A stretch of DNA of 7,675 nt, taken from NCBI GenBank assembly GCA_014534415.1, contig JACVRM010000104.1, forward strand, positions 1-7,675, given 5' to 3'. The notes below the pieces were generated by a model. The model worked only from the letters and a program-made list of their open reading frames with translations, had not been told where the DNA came from and did not search any database. The translations under genes and the position numbers were made by a program. The stretch comes from Thermoleophilia bacterium (GTDB lineage Bacteria; Actinomycetota; Thermoleophilia; Gaiellales; Gaiellaceae). How positions within the stretch are numbered: the stretch's first letter is position 1; the number at the start of each line of letters is the position of its first letter. Below, piece by piece: positions 1-6,187 of this stretch.

Positions 1-1
1 A

Positions 2-427
2 CCCGAGCGTGCGGGCATCCCGAGTCGTGTCTTCGAGCTCGCCGAGTACCCGGACCGCGAATCACGCGACGCCGCAATGGCTGACTGGTTCACGGCATGC
101 GGCGTTCAGCTCGTCGTCTGCGCGGGCTACATGCACCTGCTGCGGCGACCGTTCCTCGAGCGCTTCGCCGGACGCATCGTGAACACGCACTCGGCCCCGC
201 TTCCCGACTTCCCGGGAGCCCGCCCGATCGAGGACGTGCTCGCCGCGGGCGTGCGCGAGACGGCCGCCACGGTTCATTACGTTGACGAGGGCGTCGACAC
301 CGGGGCGGTTATCGCGGCAGAGCGCGTGCCGGTGCTCGCCGACGACACTGCCGAGACGCTGCGCGCCCGCGTGCAGTCCGTCGAGCATCGACTCCTGCCG
401 CGCGTCGTCAGGGAGCTGATCGGGTGA
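2..427 (+). CDS. purN: Phosphoribosylglycinamide formyltransferase, C-terminal part (5' end outside window)
   Basis: PurN transfers the formyl group of 10-formyl-tetrahydrofolate to glycinamide ribonucleotide, the third step of cytoplasmic purine synthesis. The frame is open from base 2, so about the first third of the protein (usual length near 200 residues) is missing; the ATG at 77 is internal. Seen: 'CAGYMHLL' at about 120-143, then the catalytic Asn (182-184) and His (188-190) in an N-x-H motif, and the Asp of 'DEGVDTG' (296-298). These match Asn106, His108 and Asp144 of E. coli PurN by eye. The C-terminal 'ETLRARVQSVEHRLLP' is typical of the family. The segment after the catalytic His reads H-S-A-P-L-P instead of the common H-P-S-L-L-P. 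The stop codon overlaps the purH start (GTGA), indicating translational coupling in one operon. Identification is secure; only the N-terminus is unseen. Confidence 0.95.
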   Translation, partial: PERAGIPSRVFELAEYPDRESRDAAMADWFTACGVQLVVCAGYMHLLRRPFLERFAGRIVNTHSAPLPDFPGARPIEDVLAAGVRETAATVHYVDEGVDTGAVIAAERVPVLADDTAETLRARVQSVEHRLLPRVVRELIG

Positions 428-1965
428 GCGTCGAGCGTGCGCTGATCTCCGTGTACCGCAAGAACGAGCTCGAGCTGTTCGCGAGCGGCCTCGCCGAGCT
501 CGGCGTGGAGCTCGTCGCGAGCGGCGGAACCGCCGCCGCCTTGACGGAGGCTGGCCTCGAGGTGACGCCCGTCGAGGCGCTGACCGAGGTGCCCGAGCTG
601 CTCGGCGGCCGCGTCAAGACGCTCCACCCTCGCATCCACGCCGCCATCCTGGCGCGCCGGGATGACGCGCAGGACGTGGCGACGCTCGACGAACAGGACA
701 TCCGCCCCTTCGACCTCGTGTGCGTGAACCTCTACCCGTTCACGGAGGTGGCCGGCCGCTTCGGCGTGCGGGAGGAGGAGGCGGTCGAGATGATCGACAT
801 CGGCGGCCCGTCGATGCTGCGCGCTGCCGCGAAGAACTTCGCGTACGTGGTGCCGGTGTGCACCCCCGGCCAGTACCGCGCGGTGCTCGGCGAACTGCGC
901 GACACCGGCGAGGTCTCGGCGACGACGCGCAGACGGCTCGCGGCCGAGGCCTTCGCGGTCACCGCCGCGTACGAGGCGGCGATCGCGCAGTGGTTCGCGG
1001 GCCGCGAGGCGTTTCCGAACCGGCTGACGCTCGCGCTCGAGAAAGCGGAGGACCTCGCGTACGGCGAGAACCCGCACCAGCGCGCGGCGTACTACGTCGA
1101 CCGCGAGGCGCGTACGCACTTGCTCTCGAACGTCAGCCAGCTGCACGGGCGGCAGCTCTCGCTCATCAACCTCTACGACTTGTCGGCGGCGCGCCTCCAG
1201 GTGCGCGAGTTCGCGGTGCCCGCGTGCGTGATCGTCAAGCACGCGAACCCGTGCGGCGTCGCGGTCGGCTCGACGGTCGAGGAGGCGTACGAACGGGCGC
1301 TCGCGGCCGATCCCGTGTCCGCCTTCGGGATGGTGGTCGCCGTCAACCGCCCCGTCGGGGGCGAGCTCGGCCGCCGCCTCGCGGAGCGGTTCGTGGACGT
1401 GCTGATCGCGCCGGGCTTCGACCAGTCCGCGCTCGCGCCGCTGACCGAGAAGCCCGCAACGCGGATCCTGCTCGACCGCGAGCGGCGGCGCGTCGACCCC
1501 GCCGAGAAGGACTTCAAGCGCGTGCCGGGTGGGTTGCTCGTGCAGGATCGCGATCTCGACACCGAGGACCGCGAGCGGATGCAGGTCGTGTCGGGCTCGC
1601 CCGGTGAAGGCTGCTGGGGCGATCTGCTCTTCGCCTGGCGTGTCTGCAAGCACGTCACGTCGAACGCGATCGTGCTGGCAAAGGATCTCCAGACGATCGG
1701 CATTTGCGGCGGCCAGACGAGTCGCGTCGACGCCGTTCGCATTGCGCTCTCGAAGGCGCAGGAGCACGGGCACGACGCGCGCGGCGCGGTGCTCGCCTCG
1801 GATGGGTTCTTCCCCTTTCCCGATGGACCGCTGGCCGCGCTGGAGGCGGGCGTCTCGGCGGTCATCCAGCCGGGCGGCTCGAAGCGCGACGACGAAGTGG
1901 CCGCCGCCGTTCGCGACGCCGGCGCGACGATGGTGCTGACCGGCCGCCGCCACTTCCGTCACTGA
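424..1965 (+). CDS. purH: Bifunctional AICAR transformylase / IMP cyclohydrolase
   Basis: PurH carries out the last two steps to IMP: formylation of AICAR with 10-formyl-tetrahydrofolate, then ring closure. The 513 residues fit the family (E. coli 529). Residues 1 to about 145 are the MGS-like IMP cyclohydrolase domain, with 'VASGGTA' (31-37), 'GGRVKTLHP' with Lys65, 'NLYPF' with Tyr104, 'IDIGGPS' with Asp125, and 'AAAKN' with Lys137. The rest is the transformylase domain, with the catalytic Lys272-His273 in 'IVKHANPCG' and a family-typical end, 'TGRRHFRH'. The GTG start at 424 lies inside the purN stop (GTGA overlap), so translation is probably coupled to purN. The early motif, usually S-V-S/Y-D-K-T-G, reads S-V-Y-R-K-N-E (9-15): the Lys is kept but Asp, Thr and Gly are changed. 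All other catalytic residues I can place are present, so the enzyme should be active. Confidence 0.97.
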   Translation: MSVERALISVYRKNELELFASGLAELGVELVASGGTAAALTEAGLEVTPVEALTEVPELLGGRVKTLHPRIHAAILARRDDAQDVATLDEQDIRPFDLVCVNLYPFTEVAGRFGVREEEAVEMIDIGGPSMLRAAAKNFAYVVPVCTPGQYRAVLGELRDTGEVSATTRRRLAAEAFAVTAAYEAAIAQWFAGREAFPNRLTLALEKAEDLAYGENPHQRAAYYVDREARTHLLSNVSQLHGRQLSLINLYDLSAARLQVREFAVPACVIVKHANPCGVAVGSTVEEAYERALAADPVSAFGMVVAVNRPVGGELGRRLAERFVDVLIAPGFDQSALAPLTEKPATRILLDRERRRVDPAEKDFKRVPGGLLVQDRDLDTEDRERMQVVSGSPGEGCWGDLLFAWRVCKHVTSNAIVLAKDLQTIGICGGQTSRVDAVRIALSKAQEHGHDARGAVLASDGFFPFPDGPLAALEAGVSAVIQPGGSKRDDEVAAAVRDAGATMVLTGRRHFRH

Positions 1966-1992
1966 CCGCGAGCCGGGCCGAACGGACTTAGT

Positions 1993-2300
1993 AACAGACT
2001 GTTGCTTGGCGCTTTGCGCGACGGGCTTCCGGAGTGCGACGTGGAAGCACTCCTGCGCGCGTGATCGCGGAGGCGGCCGGCGCGGCCGGCGACGCTGCCG
2101 ATCGGCGCGGTCGTCGCGCTCGGCGCCGACGTGCTCTCGCGAGTCGTTCACGCCAGCGGGAGCGGCGCTCGCAGTTCGCGCGCGGCGCGGCTCGAGGCAC
2201 TGCTCGTGTGCCTACCGCGGCAGGATGCTCGAGGCAGAGGCCCGTGCGGTGATCGAGCGCCACGACCCGCGCCTGCTCGGCTACGTCGCGATCGAACCGT
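1993..2300 (+). pseudogene. Possible decayed or frameshifted small gene in the purH / anti-sigma gap
   Basis: No intact gene is visible between purH and the convergent anti-sigma gene, yet successive pieces look coding. In the purH frame, 1993-2061 reads as 'NRLLLGALRDGLPECDVEAL...' and ends at TGA 2062-2064. In the next frame, 2061 to about 2100 reads 'VIAEAAGAAGDAA'. Back in the purH frame, about 2092-2220 begins 'TLPIGAVVALGADVLSRVV' and contains 'LEALLVCLPR'. In a third frame, 2225-2300 reads 'MLEAEARAVIERHDPRLLGY' and on. By hand count, third positions are about 74-86% G/C in these pieces while second positions are much lower, like the real genes nearby. Joined, they would give roughly 100 residues. 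I do not recognise the protein and see no convincing start or ribosome binding site. Alternatives are assembly indels in a real gene, or chance in GC-rich DNA. Confidence 0.3.
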
Positions 2301-3689
2301 CTAGCCCGGCATCGGCTCGAGCGCGCGGGCCGCGGAGAGGACGAGGTCCTCGGTCGACGCCTGGATCGACACGAACAGGCCGTCCCTCCGCAGGAAGCCG
2401 GAGCCGCCCGCAGCGACGAACACGGAGCCTTCGGGCGGCACGTAGCCGGGCGGAGCGCTGCGCACGCTGAGCCGCTGCATCGACTGCGCGACCGAGACGT
2501 GCGGCTGGTCGAACAGCGCGATCGTGTCCTCACGGTACGTGCTTGGATCGTCGCCGACCATGCCGTAGAAGAGCGCGACGCCCGTCCGGTCCCGCTCCCA
2601 CCTGATCGGGCCATGGGTGTACACGCGGCCGTCCCGCATGCTGAGACCGCGGCCGGCCCGGCGCGCTCGCTCGCACACCTCGGGACGGCCTTCAGGCGGT
2701 CGATCGTCGCGGGAGCGCGCATTCGGGCGCAGTTGCTCGAAGCACTCCCTCGCGTCGGCCGCCGACTGCCCGTGCAGCTCGATCTGCGCCTGGCGACCGT
2801 GCGCCGTGATCGTCTTGGTTACTTCGGCGAGCGGTAACCCCGCGTGTTCGCGCCCGAGCCAGACCGGTCTCCGCCCGAGCACGTCGCGCGCTTGTTCGAG
2901 CGCGATCGGTTCGCGCCCCTCCTTGTACGCCATCCCGTCGATCACGTTCGCTCCGGAGGCGGTGAAGTCCGCCGCCTCCGCCGAGACGGTCTCCAGCTCG
3001 AGCACCCGCCGGCCGGTGCTCGGACCGGGCTTTCCGTCACGTGTGTCCCGGAGGGCGACCGGCTTGTACGTCTCCTTTGACACGGCGACCTGCTGGGCGA
3101 ACTCGTGGAGCCGGTCGTCGGCCACGTCGGGGAGCATCTCGCTGCGATAGACGAGCCAGTAGACCGGCTCGCCGTCGACGACGCCTTCGCCGACCACGCG
3201 CGCGGTTCCGGCTTCGAGCGCCCGCCGGTACTCCCGCGACAGCGCTGCCAGCTCGGGCGGCTGCTGCCTCGGGTTGGACACGCGCTCGTACTGGACCGCG
3301 CCGCCGAGGCGGTCGATCTGGTGCACGAGCTTGCGCTCCGCGTCGTACCAGATCTCCTGCTCGGCGTGGACGGGCCGGCGGGCGCCGGTCTCGAGGTCGA
3401 CGAGCGTCCCGCCCCAGTCGCCGCGGAAGACGACGTGCAGCACCGGACCGTCGCCGACAGCCGCGAGCGCGCGCTCCAGCACGCCGTCCGGTTCCGCTCG
3501 GAACGGCCAGAGCAGCGCGACGGCGGCGACGGCGGCGACTGCCGCCCCAAGCCCGAGCACCGGCCCGAGGCGCCACGCGCGCCGGCGCCTCAGACCTGCG
3601 TCGCGAATGACGCGCTCCCACTCGCCGCGCGCGCCGTCTGGCGCCGGCACGGCCGCATCGAGAATCTTCGAGACCTCCTGCTCGATCAC
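2301..3689 (-). CDS. Putative membrane anti-sigma factor with large extracytoplasmic sensor domain
   Basis: I choose the GTG at 3689-3687, which overlaps the sigma-factor stop (GTGA) and has GGAGGT seven bases upstream; this gives 462 residues. Seen: a charged N-terminal segment of about 40 residues that starts 'VIEQEVSKILDAAVP', an Arg cluster (34-37), one Ala/Val/Leu-rich membrane helix (about 41-61, ending 'LLWPF'), then about 400 residues outside. Residues about 65-250 resemble LolA/RseB-like regulatory domains, with 'EQEIWYD', 'VYWLVYR' (176-182) and 'VSKETYKPV' (about 203-211). Residues about 255-462 form a second domain ending 'ASTEDLVLSAARAL', reminiscent of DUF4367-type C-termini. 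Two outside cysteines (316 and 339) could pair. No HxxxCxxC zinc motif is present. From its position it probably holds the adjacent ECF sigma factor inactive and senses an envelope signal. Domain assignments are by eye; the anti-sigma role is inferred. Confidence 0.7.
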   Translation of the reverse strand: MIEQEVSKILDAAVPAPDGARGEWERVIRDAGLRRRRAWRLGPVLGLGAAVAAVAAVALLWPFRAEPDGVLERALAAVGDGPVLHVVFRGDWGGTLVDLETGARRPVHAEQEIWYDAERKLVHQIDRLGGAVQYERVSNPRQQPPELAALSREYRRALEAGTARVVGEGVVDGEPVYWLVYRSEMLPDVADDRLHEFAQQVAVSKETYKPVALRDTRDGKPGPSTGRRVLELETVSAEAADFTASGANVIDGMAYKEGREPIALEQARDVLGRRPVWLGREHAGLPLAEVTKTITAHGRQAQIELHGQSAADARECFEQLRPNARSRDDRPPEGRPEVCERARRAGRGLSMRDGRVYTHGPIRWERDRTGVALFYGMVGDDPSTYREDTIALFDQPHVSVAQSMQRLSVRSAPPGYVPPEGSVFVAAGGSGFLRRDGLFVSIQASTEDLVLSAARALEPMPG

Positions 3690-4189
3690 CGTTCCACCTC
3701 CGTCAGCTGTGTGCGCAGCGCCTCGCGCGCCGCATGCAGCGTGGCGGCGACCGTGCCGGCGCTGATCCCCAGAGCCGCCGCAATGGCTTCGTAGTCGAGA
3801 TCGGCGTAGTAGCGGAGGAAGAGCGCGTGCCGCTGCCGATCGGGAAGGACGGCGATCAGCGCTCGCACGCGACCGTGGTCGCCGTTCGTCGCGGCTCGCT
3901 CGTGTGTTTCCTCGGCGACACGCACGAGCCGCTGCTCGGCGGCGCGCCGCTTGCGCGCCTCGTTGACGAGGATCCGCCACATCCACGGCTCGAGCGCGGC
4001 CGGGTCCCGCAGGTCGGCACGGTGGCGTACGGCCCGCACGAAGCTCTCGTGGACGACGTCCTCCGCAAGCGCGGCGTCGCCGCAGATCGCAGTCGCCACG
4101 CGCAGAAAGACGGCGTACCGCGCCCGGTAGAGCCCCTCGATCGCGGCAAGCGCGTCGCGCCTCACGCACACATGATCCGCGCGGCCCAT
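3686..4189 (-). CDS. ECF-type RNA polymerase sigma factor
   Basis: This is a small sigma-70-family factor that would direct RNA polymerase to a stress or signal regulon. It has 167 residues from the ATG at 4189, which is normal for the ECF group. Region 2 spans about 17-82, with 'GDAALAEDVVHESFVRA' (37-53) and 'PWMWRILVNEARKRR' (68-82). A short linker follows, then region 4 at about 107-162, with 'LPDRQRHALFLRYYADLDY' and a helix-turn-helix 'EAIAAALGISAGTVAATL'. The usual 'GTVKSRLxRAR' recognition helix reads G-T-V-A-A-T-L-H-A-A-R here. The start is uncertain: no Shine-Dalgarno precedes ATG 4189, and in-frame GTG codons at 4171 and 4165 would give a more typical N-terminus ('VRRDALAAIEGLY'). 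The next gene overlaps the stop by GTGA, so the two form a classic sigma/anti-sigma operon. The target regulon is not visible from this window. Confidence 0.93.
   Translation of the reverse strand: MGRADHVCVRRDALAAIEGLYRARYAVFLRVATAICGDAALAEDVVHESFVRAVRHRADLRDPAALEPWMWRILVNEARKRRAAEQRLVRVAEETHERAATNGDHGRVRALIAVLPDRQRHALFLRYYADLDYEAIAAALGISAGTVAATLHAAREALRTQLTEVER
3696..3701 (-). promoter_or_regulatory. Ribosome binding site of the anti-sigma gene
   Basis: On the minus strand GGAGGT lies within the last codons of the sigma gene, seven bases before the GTG at 3689. It is the strongest Shine-Dalgarno I see in the window and decides the start: the open frame itself extends back to 4169, but that extension is antisense-like sequence inside the sigma gene. 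Confidence 0.8.
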
Positions 4190-4205
4190 CGTTTCTTTAG
4201 TCCAT

Positions 4206-4211
4206 TACGCT
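4206..4211 (+). promoter_or_regulatory. Candidate -10 element (TACGCT) for a leaderless cystathionine beta-synthase transcript
   Basis: TACGCT fits TANNNT and ends eight bases before the GTG at 4220, so transcription would begin at or within a few bases of the start codon. No clear -35 box is visible. The stretch 4191-4216 is unusually A/T-rich for this window, as a promoter would be. The same arrangement occurs before the genes at 6188 and 7449, which is the main reason to believe it. Confidence 0.5.
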
Positions 4212-4219
4212 TCGAAGCG

Positions 4220-5617
4220 GTGCCGCGCGAGTACCCGACCGTCCTCGACCTGATCGGTAACACGCCGATCGTCCGCCTCCAGAAGCTCGGCGCGGAAACG
4301 GGCGCGACGATCCTCGCCAAGCTCGAGTACATGAACCCGGGCGGCTCCGTGAAGGACCGCATCGGCCTGCGCATGATCGAGCAGGCCGAGCGCGACGGCA
4401 AGCTGAGGCCCGGCGGCACGATCGTCGAGCCCACCTCGGGCAACACCGGCGTCGGGCTCGCGATGGCGGCCGCGATCAAGGGCTACCGGATGATCTTCGT
4501 GATGCCCGACAAGATGAGCCAGGAGAAGATCTCGCTGCTGCGCGCGTTCGGCGCCGAGGTCGTCATCTGCCCGACCGCGGTCGACCCCGAGTCGCCCGAG
4601 AGCTACTACTCGGTCTCCGACCGGCTCGCCGAGGAGGTACCCGGTGCGTTCAAGCCCGACCAGTACTCGAACAAGGCGAACCCGCGCGCCCACTACGAGA
4701 CGACCGGGCCGGAGATCTGGGAGCAGACGGGCGGCGAGCTCGATGCGCTCGTGATCGCGGTCGGCACCGGCGGCACGATCTCGGGCGCGGCCCGGTACCT
4801 GCGCGAGCAGAAGGCTGACCTGCTCGTGATCGGCGCCGACCCGGAGGGCTCGATCTACTCCTCGTCGGTCCACCCCTACCTGGTCGAAGGCATCGGCGAG
4901 GATTTCTGGCCGGAGACGTACGACCCGTCGCTCGTGGACGAGTACGTCACGGTCACCGACCGGGATTCGTTCTTGACAGCCCGGCGGCTGGCGCGCGAGG
5001 AGGGTCTGCTCGTGGGGGGCTCCGGCGGCACCGCGGTGCATGCTGCGCTACGCGTCGCGGCGCGGCTCGGCTCCGGCAAGACGGTCGTGACGCTGCTTGC
5101 CGACGGCGGCCGCGCCTACCTGTCGAAGTTCTTCGACGACAACTGGATGCTCGAGTACGGCTTCCTGGAGCGCAAGGCGCCGGTGCCGAGCGTCGCGGAG
5201 GTGCTGCGTGCGAAGCGAGCAGACGACCCCGACGTCCCCGACCTGATCACCATCGAGTCGCACGAGAAGCTCGGTCGCGCCATCGAGCTGATGCAGCGCT
5301 ACTCGATCTCGCAGCTGCCCGTCGTGCGCCACGAGGGCGCCGACTCGCTCGCCGACGTCGTCGGCTCGCTCCAGGAGCGCGGCCTGCTCGACCGGGTCTT
5401 CAAGAACCCGGACGCGCTCAACGAGGAGGTCGCCGCGGCGATGCAGCCGCCGCTCGCTGCGGTCGACGCGGACGAGACGATCGACGAGGTCTTCGCGCGG
5501 CTCGACGGCAGCCCCGCGGTCGTGGTCGTGGGCGGCAGCGGCCGGCCGGCCGGGATGCTGACCCGCTCCGACCTCCTCGAGTACCTCGCGCACCACCGTA
5601 CCGACGCAATCCGGTAG
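4220..5617 (+). CDS. cbs: Cystathionine beta-synthase (PLP domain plus two CBS domains)
   Basis: The enzyme condenses homocysteine with serine to cystathionine, the first step of reverse transsulfuration. From GTG 4220 it has 465 residues, usual for bacterial CBS. The fold-type II PLP domain (about 5-320) shows 'LIGNTPIVRL' (11-20), the PLP lysine Lys45 in 'NPGGSVKDR', 'TSGNTG' (72-77), 'GTGGT' (182-186), and Ser268 in 'GGSGG'. 'VEGIGEDF' and the following 'DPSLVDEYVTVTD' favour CBS over cysteine synthase. Two CBS domains follow (about 342-400 and 407-458), a Bateman module that may bind an adenosyl ligand. No N-terminal heme region is present. I prefer GTG 4220 because the family begins just before 'LIGNTP' and a TANNNT box precedes it; the in-frame ATG at 4172 would add 16 residues and overlap the divergent sigma start. 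The partner enzyme lies at 6188-7339, which supports the function. Confidence 0.92.
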   Translation: MPREYPTVLDLIGNTPIVRLQKLGAETGATILAKLEYMNPGGSVKDRIGLRMIEQAERDGKLRPGGTIVEPTSGNTGVGLAMAAAIKGYRMIFVMPDKMSQEKISLLRAFGAEVVICPTAVDPESPESYYSVSDRLAEEVPGAFKPDQYSNKANPRAHYETTGPEIWEQTGGELDALVIAVGTGGTISGAARYLREQKADLLVIGADPEGSIYSSSVHPYLVEGIGEDFWPETYDPSLVDEYVTVTDRDSFLTARRLAREEGLLVGGSGGTAVHAALRVAARLGSGKTVVTLLADGGRAYLSKFFDDNWMLEYGFLERKAPVPSVAEVLRAKRADDPDVPDLITIESHEKLGRAIELMQRYSISQLPVVRHEGADSLADVVGSLQERGLLDRVFKNPDALNEEVAAAMQPPLAAVDADETIDEVFARLDGSPAVVVVGGSGRPAGMLTRSDLLEYLAHHRTDAIR

Positions 5618-5642
5618 CAACCGACGGGCGTACCTACGGGCG

Positions 5643-6056
5643 ATGCTCACGCGTGTGACGGCGTTGGCGGCCGCCCTGATGCTCGGGCTCGCTGCGTGTG
5701 GCGGGGACGACGACGATGAGAACGCGGCGCCGAGCGCGCCGGTGCTCGAGACGATCCCAATCACGGAGACCGATTTCGAGCTCGACCCGTCCAGCATCCA
5801 GGTCGACGAGGCCGGCGTCTATACGTTCCGCGTCGTCAACGAGGGCGACACGACGCACGCCCTAGAGGTGGAGGGCGAGGGGCTCGAGGAGGAGACCCAG
5901 AACCTTGCGCCCGGCGAGTCGGCCGAGCTGACGGTCGAGCTGGAAGCGGGCAAGTACGAGCTGTACTGCCCCGTCGGCGACCATGCCGACCGGGGCATGA
6001 CCGGTAGCGTCACAGTCGGTGGCGCGAGCACGAACAACAGCGAGAGCCCGTACTAG
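5643..6056 (+). CDS. Cupredoxin-like (plastocyanin/azurin type) lipoprotein
   Basis: This is a predicted 137-residue exported copper protein. Residues 1-18 form a signal peptide ('LAAALMLGL') ending in the lipobox Leu-Ala-Ala-Cys, so Cys19 should be lipidated and anchored outside the membrane. An Asp/Glu/Ala-rich linker follows (20-34). The beta-sandwich domain (about 36-126) has all four type 1 copper ligands: His72 in 'TTHALEVEG', and Cys109, His114 and Met119 in 'YCPVGDHADRGM'. Such proteins usually carry electrons between redox partners; its partner is not visible here. It starts 25 bases after the cystathionine beta-synthase stop, with no clear promoter or Shine-Dalgarno of its own, so co-transcription with that gene is likely. 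The tail (127-137) is short and polar. Family assignment is firm; physiological role is unknown. Confidence 0.88.
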   Translation: MLTRVTALAAALMLGLAACGGDDDDENAAPSAPVLETIPITETDFELDPSSIQVDEAGVYTFRVVNEGDTTHALEVEGEGLEEETQNLAPGESAELTVELEAGKYELYCPVGDHADRGMTGSVTVGGASTNNSESPY

Positions 6057-6103
6057 CGATCTACCGGTTCGCCGGCGGCATCCCTTGTGGATGAGATGTG
6101 ACA

Positions 6104-6125
6104 GTTCTGAACCTGGGTCTGACCC
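6104..6125. repeat. Two adjacent odd palindromes (GTTC-T-GAAC and GGGTC-T-GACCC)
   Basis: GTTC-T-GAAC (6104-6112) and GGGTC-T-GACCC (6115-6125) have their centres at 6108 and 6120, exactly 12 bases apart. Each has a central T and a shared TC-T-GA core. They lie 48-69 bases after the cupredoxin stop and 62-84 bases before the ATG at 6188. They could be a double operator, a weak terminator for the gene before, or an intergenic palindromic (REP-like) element. The sequence alone does not decide. Confidence 0.45.
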
Positions 6126-6174
6126 CCGGCTCTTGTTAGGGATCCGCGTCTGGATCGACAGTCGCTCCGGTGCC

Positions 6175-6180
6175 TAGACT
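6175..6180 (+). promoter_or_regulatory. Candidate -10 element (TAGACT) for a leaderless transcript
   Basis: TAGACT fits TANNNT and ends seven bases before ATG 6188. No Shine-Dalgarno lies between them. A weak TCGACA at 6155-6160 is only 14 bases away, too close for a normal -35 box. The element supports ATG 6188 over the upstream in-frame GTG at 6170, because that GTG would lie upstream of the predicted transcript start. Confidence 0.55.
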
Positions 6181-6187
6181 CTTGGGC

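Noticed and set aside
1993..2003. AACAG-A-CTGTT inverted repeat just after purH
   Set aside because: Five-base arms, isolated, with no promoter or gene start it would control; too weak to call an operator or terminator.
2076..2090. GCCGG-CGCGG-CCGGC hairpin as a purH terminator
   Set aside because: Only five base pairs and no T-run; such short G/C inverted repeats are frequent in this composition.
277..2151. 624-codon open frame on the minus strand opposite purN/purH
   Set aside because: Its translation is Arg/Ala/Asp/His-rich low-complexity sequence with no recognisable domain, and it lies antisense to two secure genes. Long antisense frames are expected with this G/C-ending codon use.
3690..4169. 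N-terminal extension of the anti-sigma frame to 4169 (622 residues)
   Set aside because: The extra 160 residues lie out of frame within the sigma gene and are Arg/Ala-rich. GTG 3689 has a strong Shine-Dalgarno and the usual GTGA overlap.
3734..4219. Upstream extension of cystathionine beta-synthase to 3734 (627 residues)
   Set aside because: The extension is antisense to the sigma gene and has no family resemblance; normal bacterial enzymes start just before 'LIGNTP'.
4205..5041. 278-codon minus-strand frame inside cystathionine beta-synthase
   Set aside because: Shadow of the real gene: no motif, biased composition, and the plus strand has all catalytic residues. The same applies to minus-strand frames at 5048-5797 and 6443-7204.
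5624..5642. ACGGGCG repeated 12 bases apart before the cupredoxin ATG
   Set aside because: Two copies of a GC-rich heptamer are easily explained by composition, and no TANNNT box or Shine-Dalgarno accompanies them.
6170..6187. GTG 6170 as the start of the gamma-lyase-type gene
   Set aside because: It would add six residues before the conserved N-terminus and lies upstream of the candidate -10 box at 6175, so it would not be on the predicted transcript.
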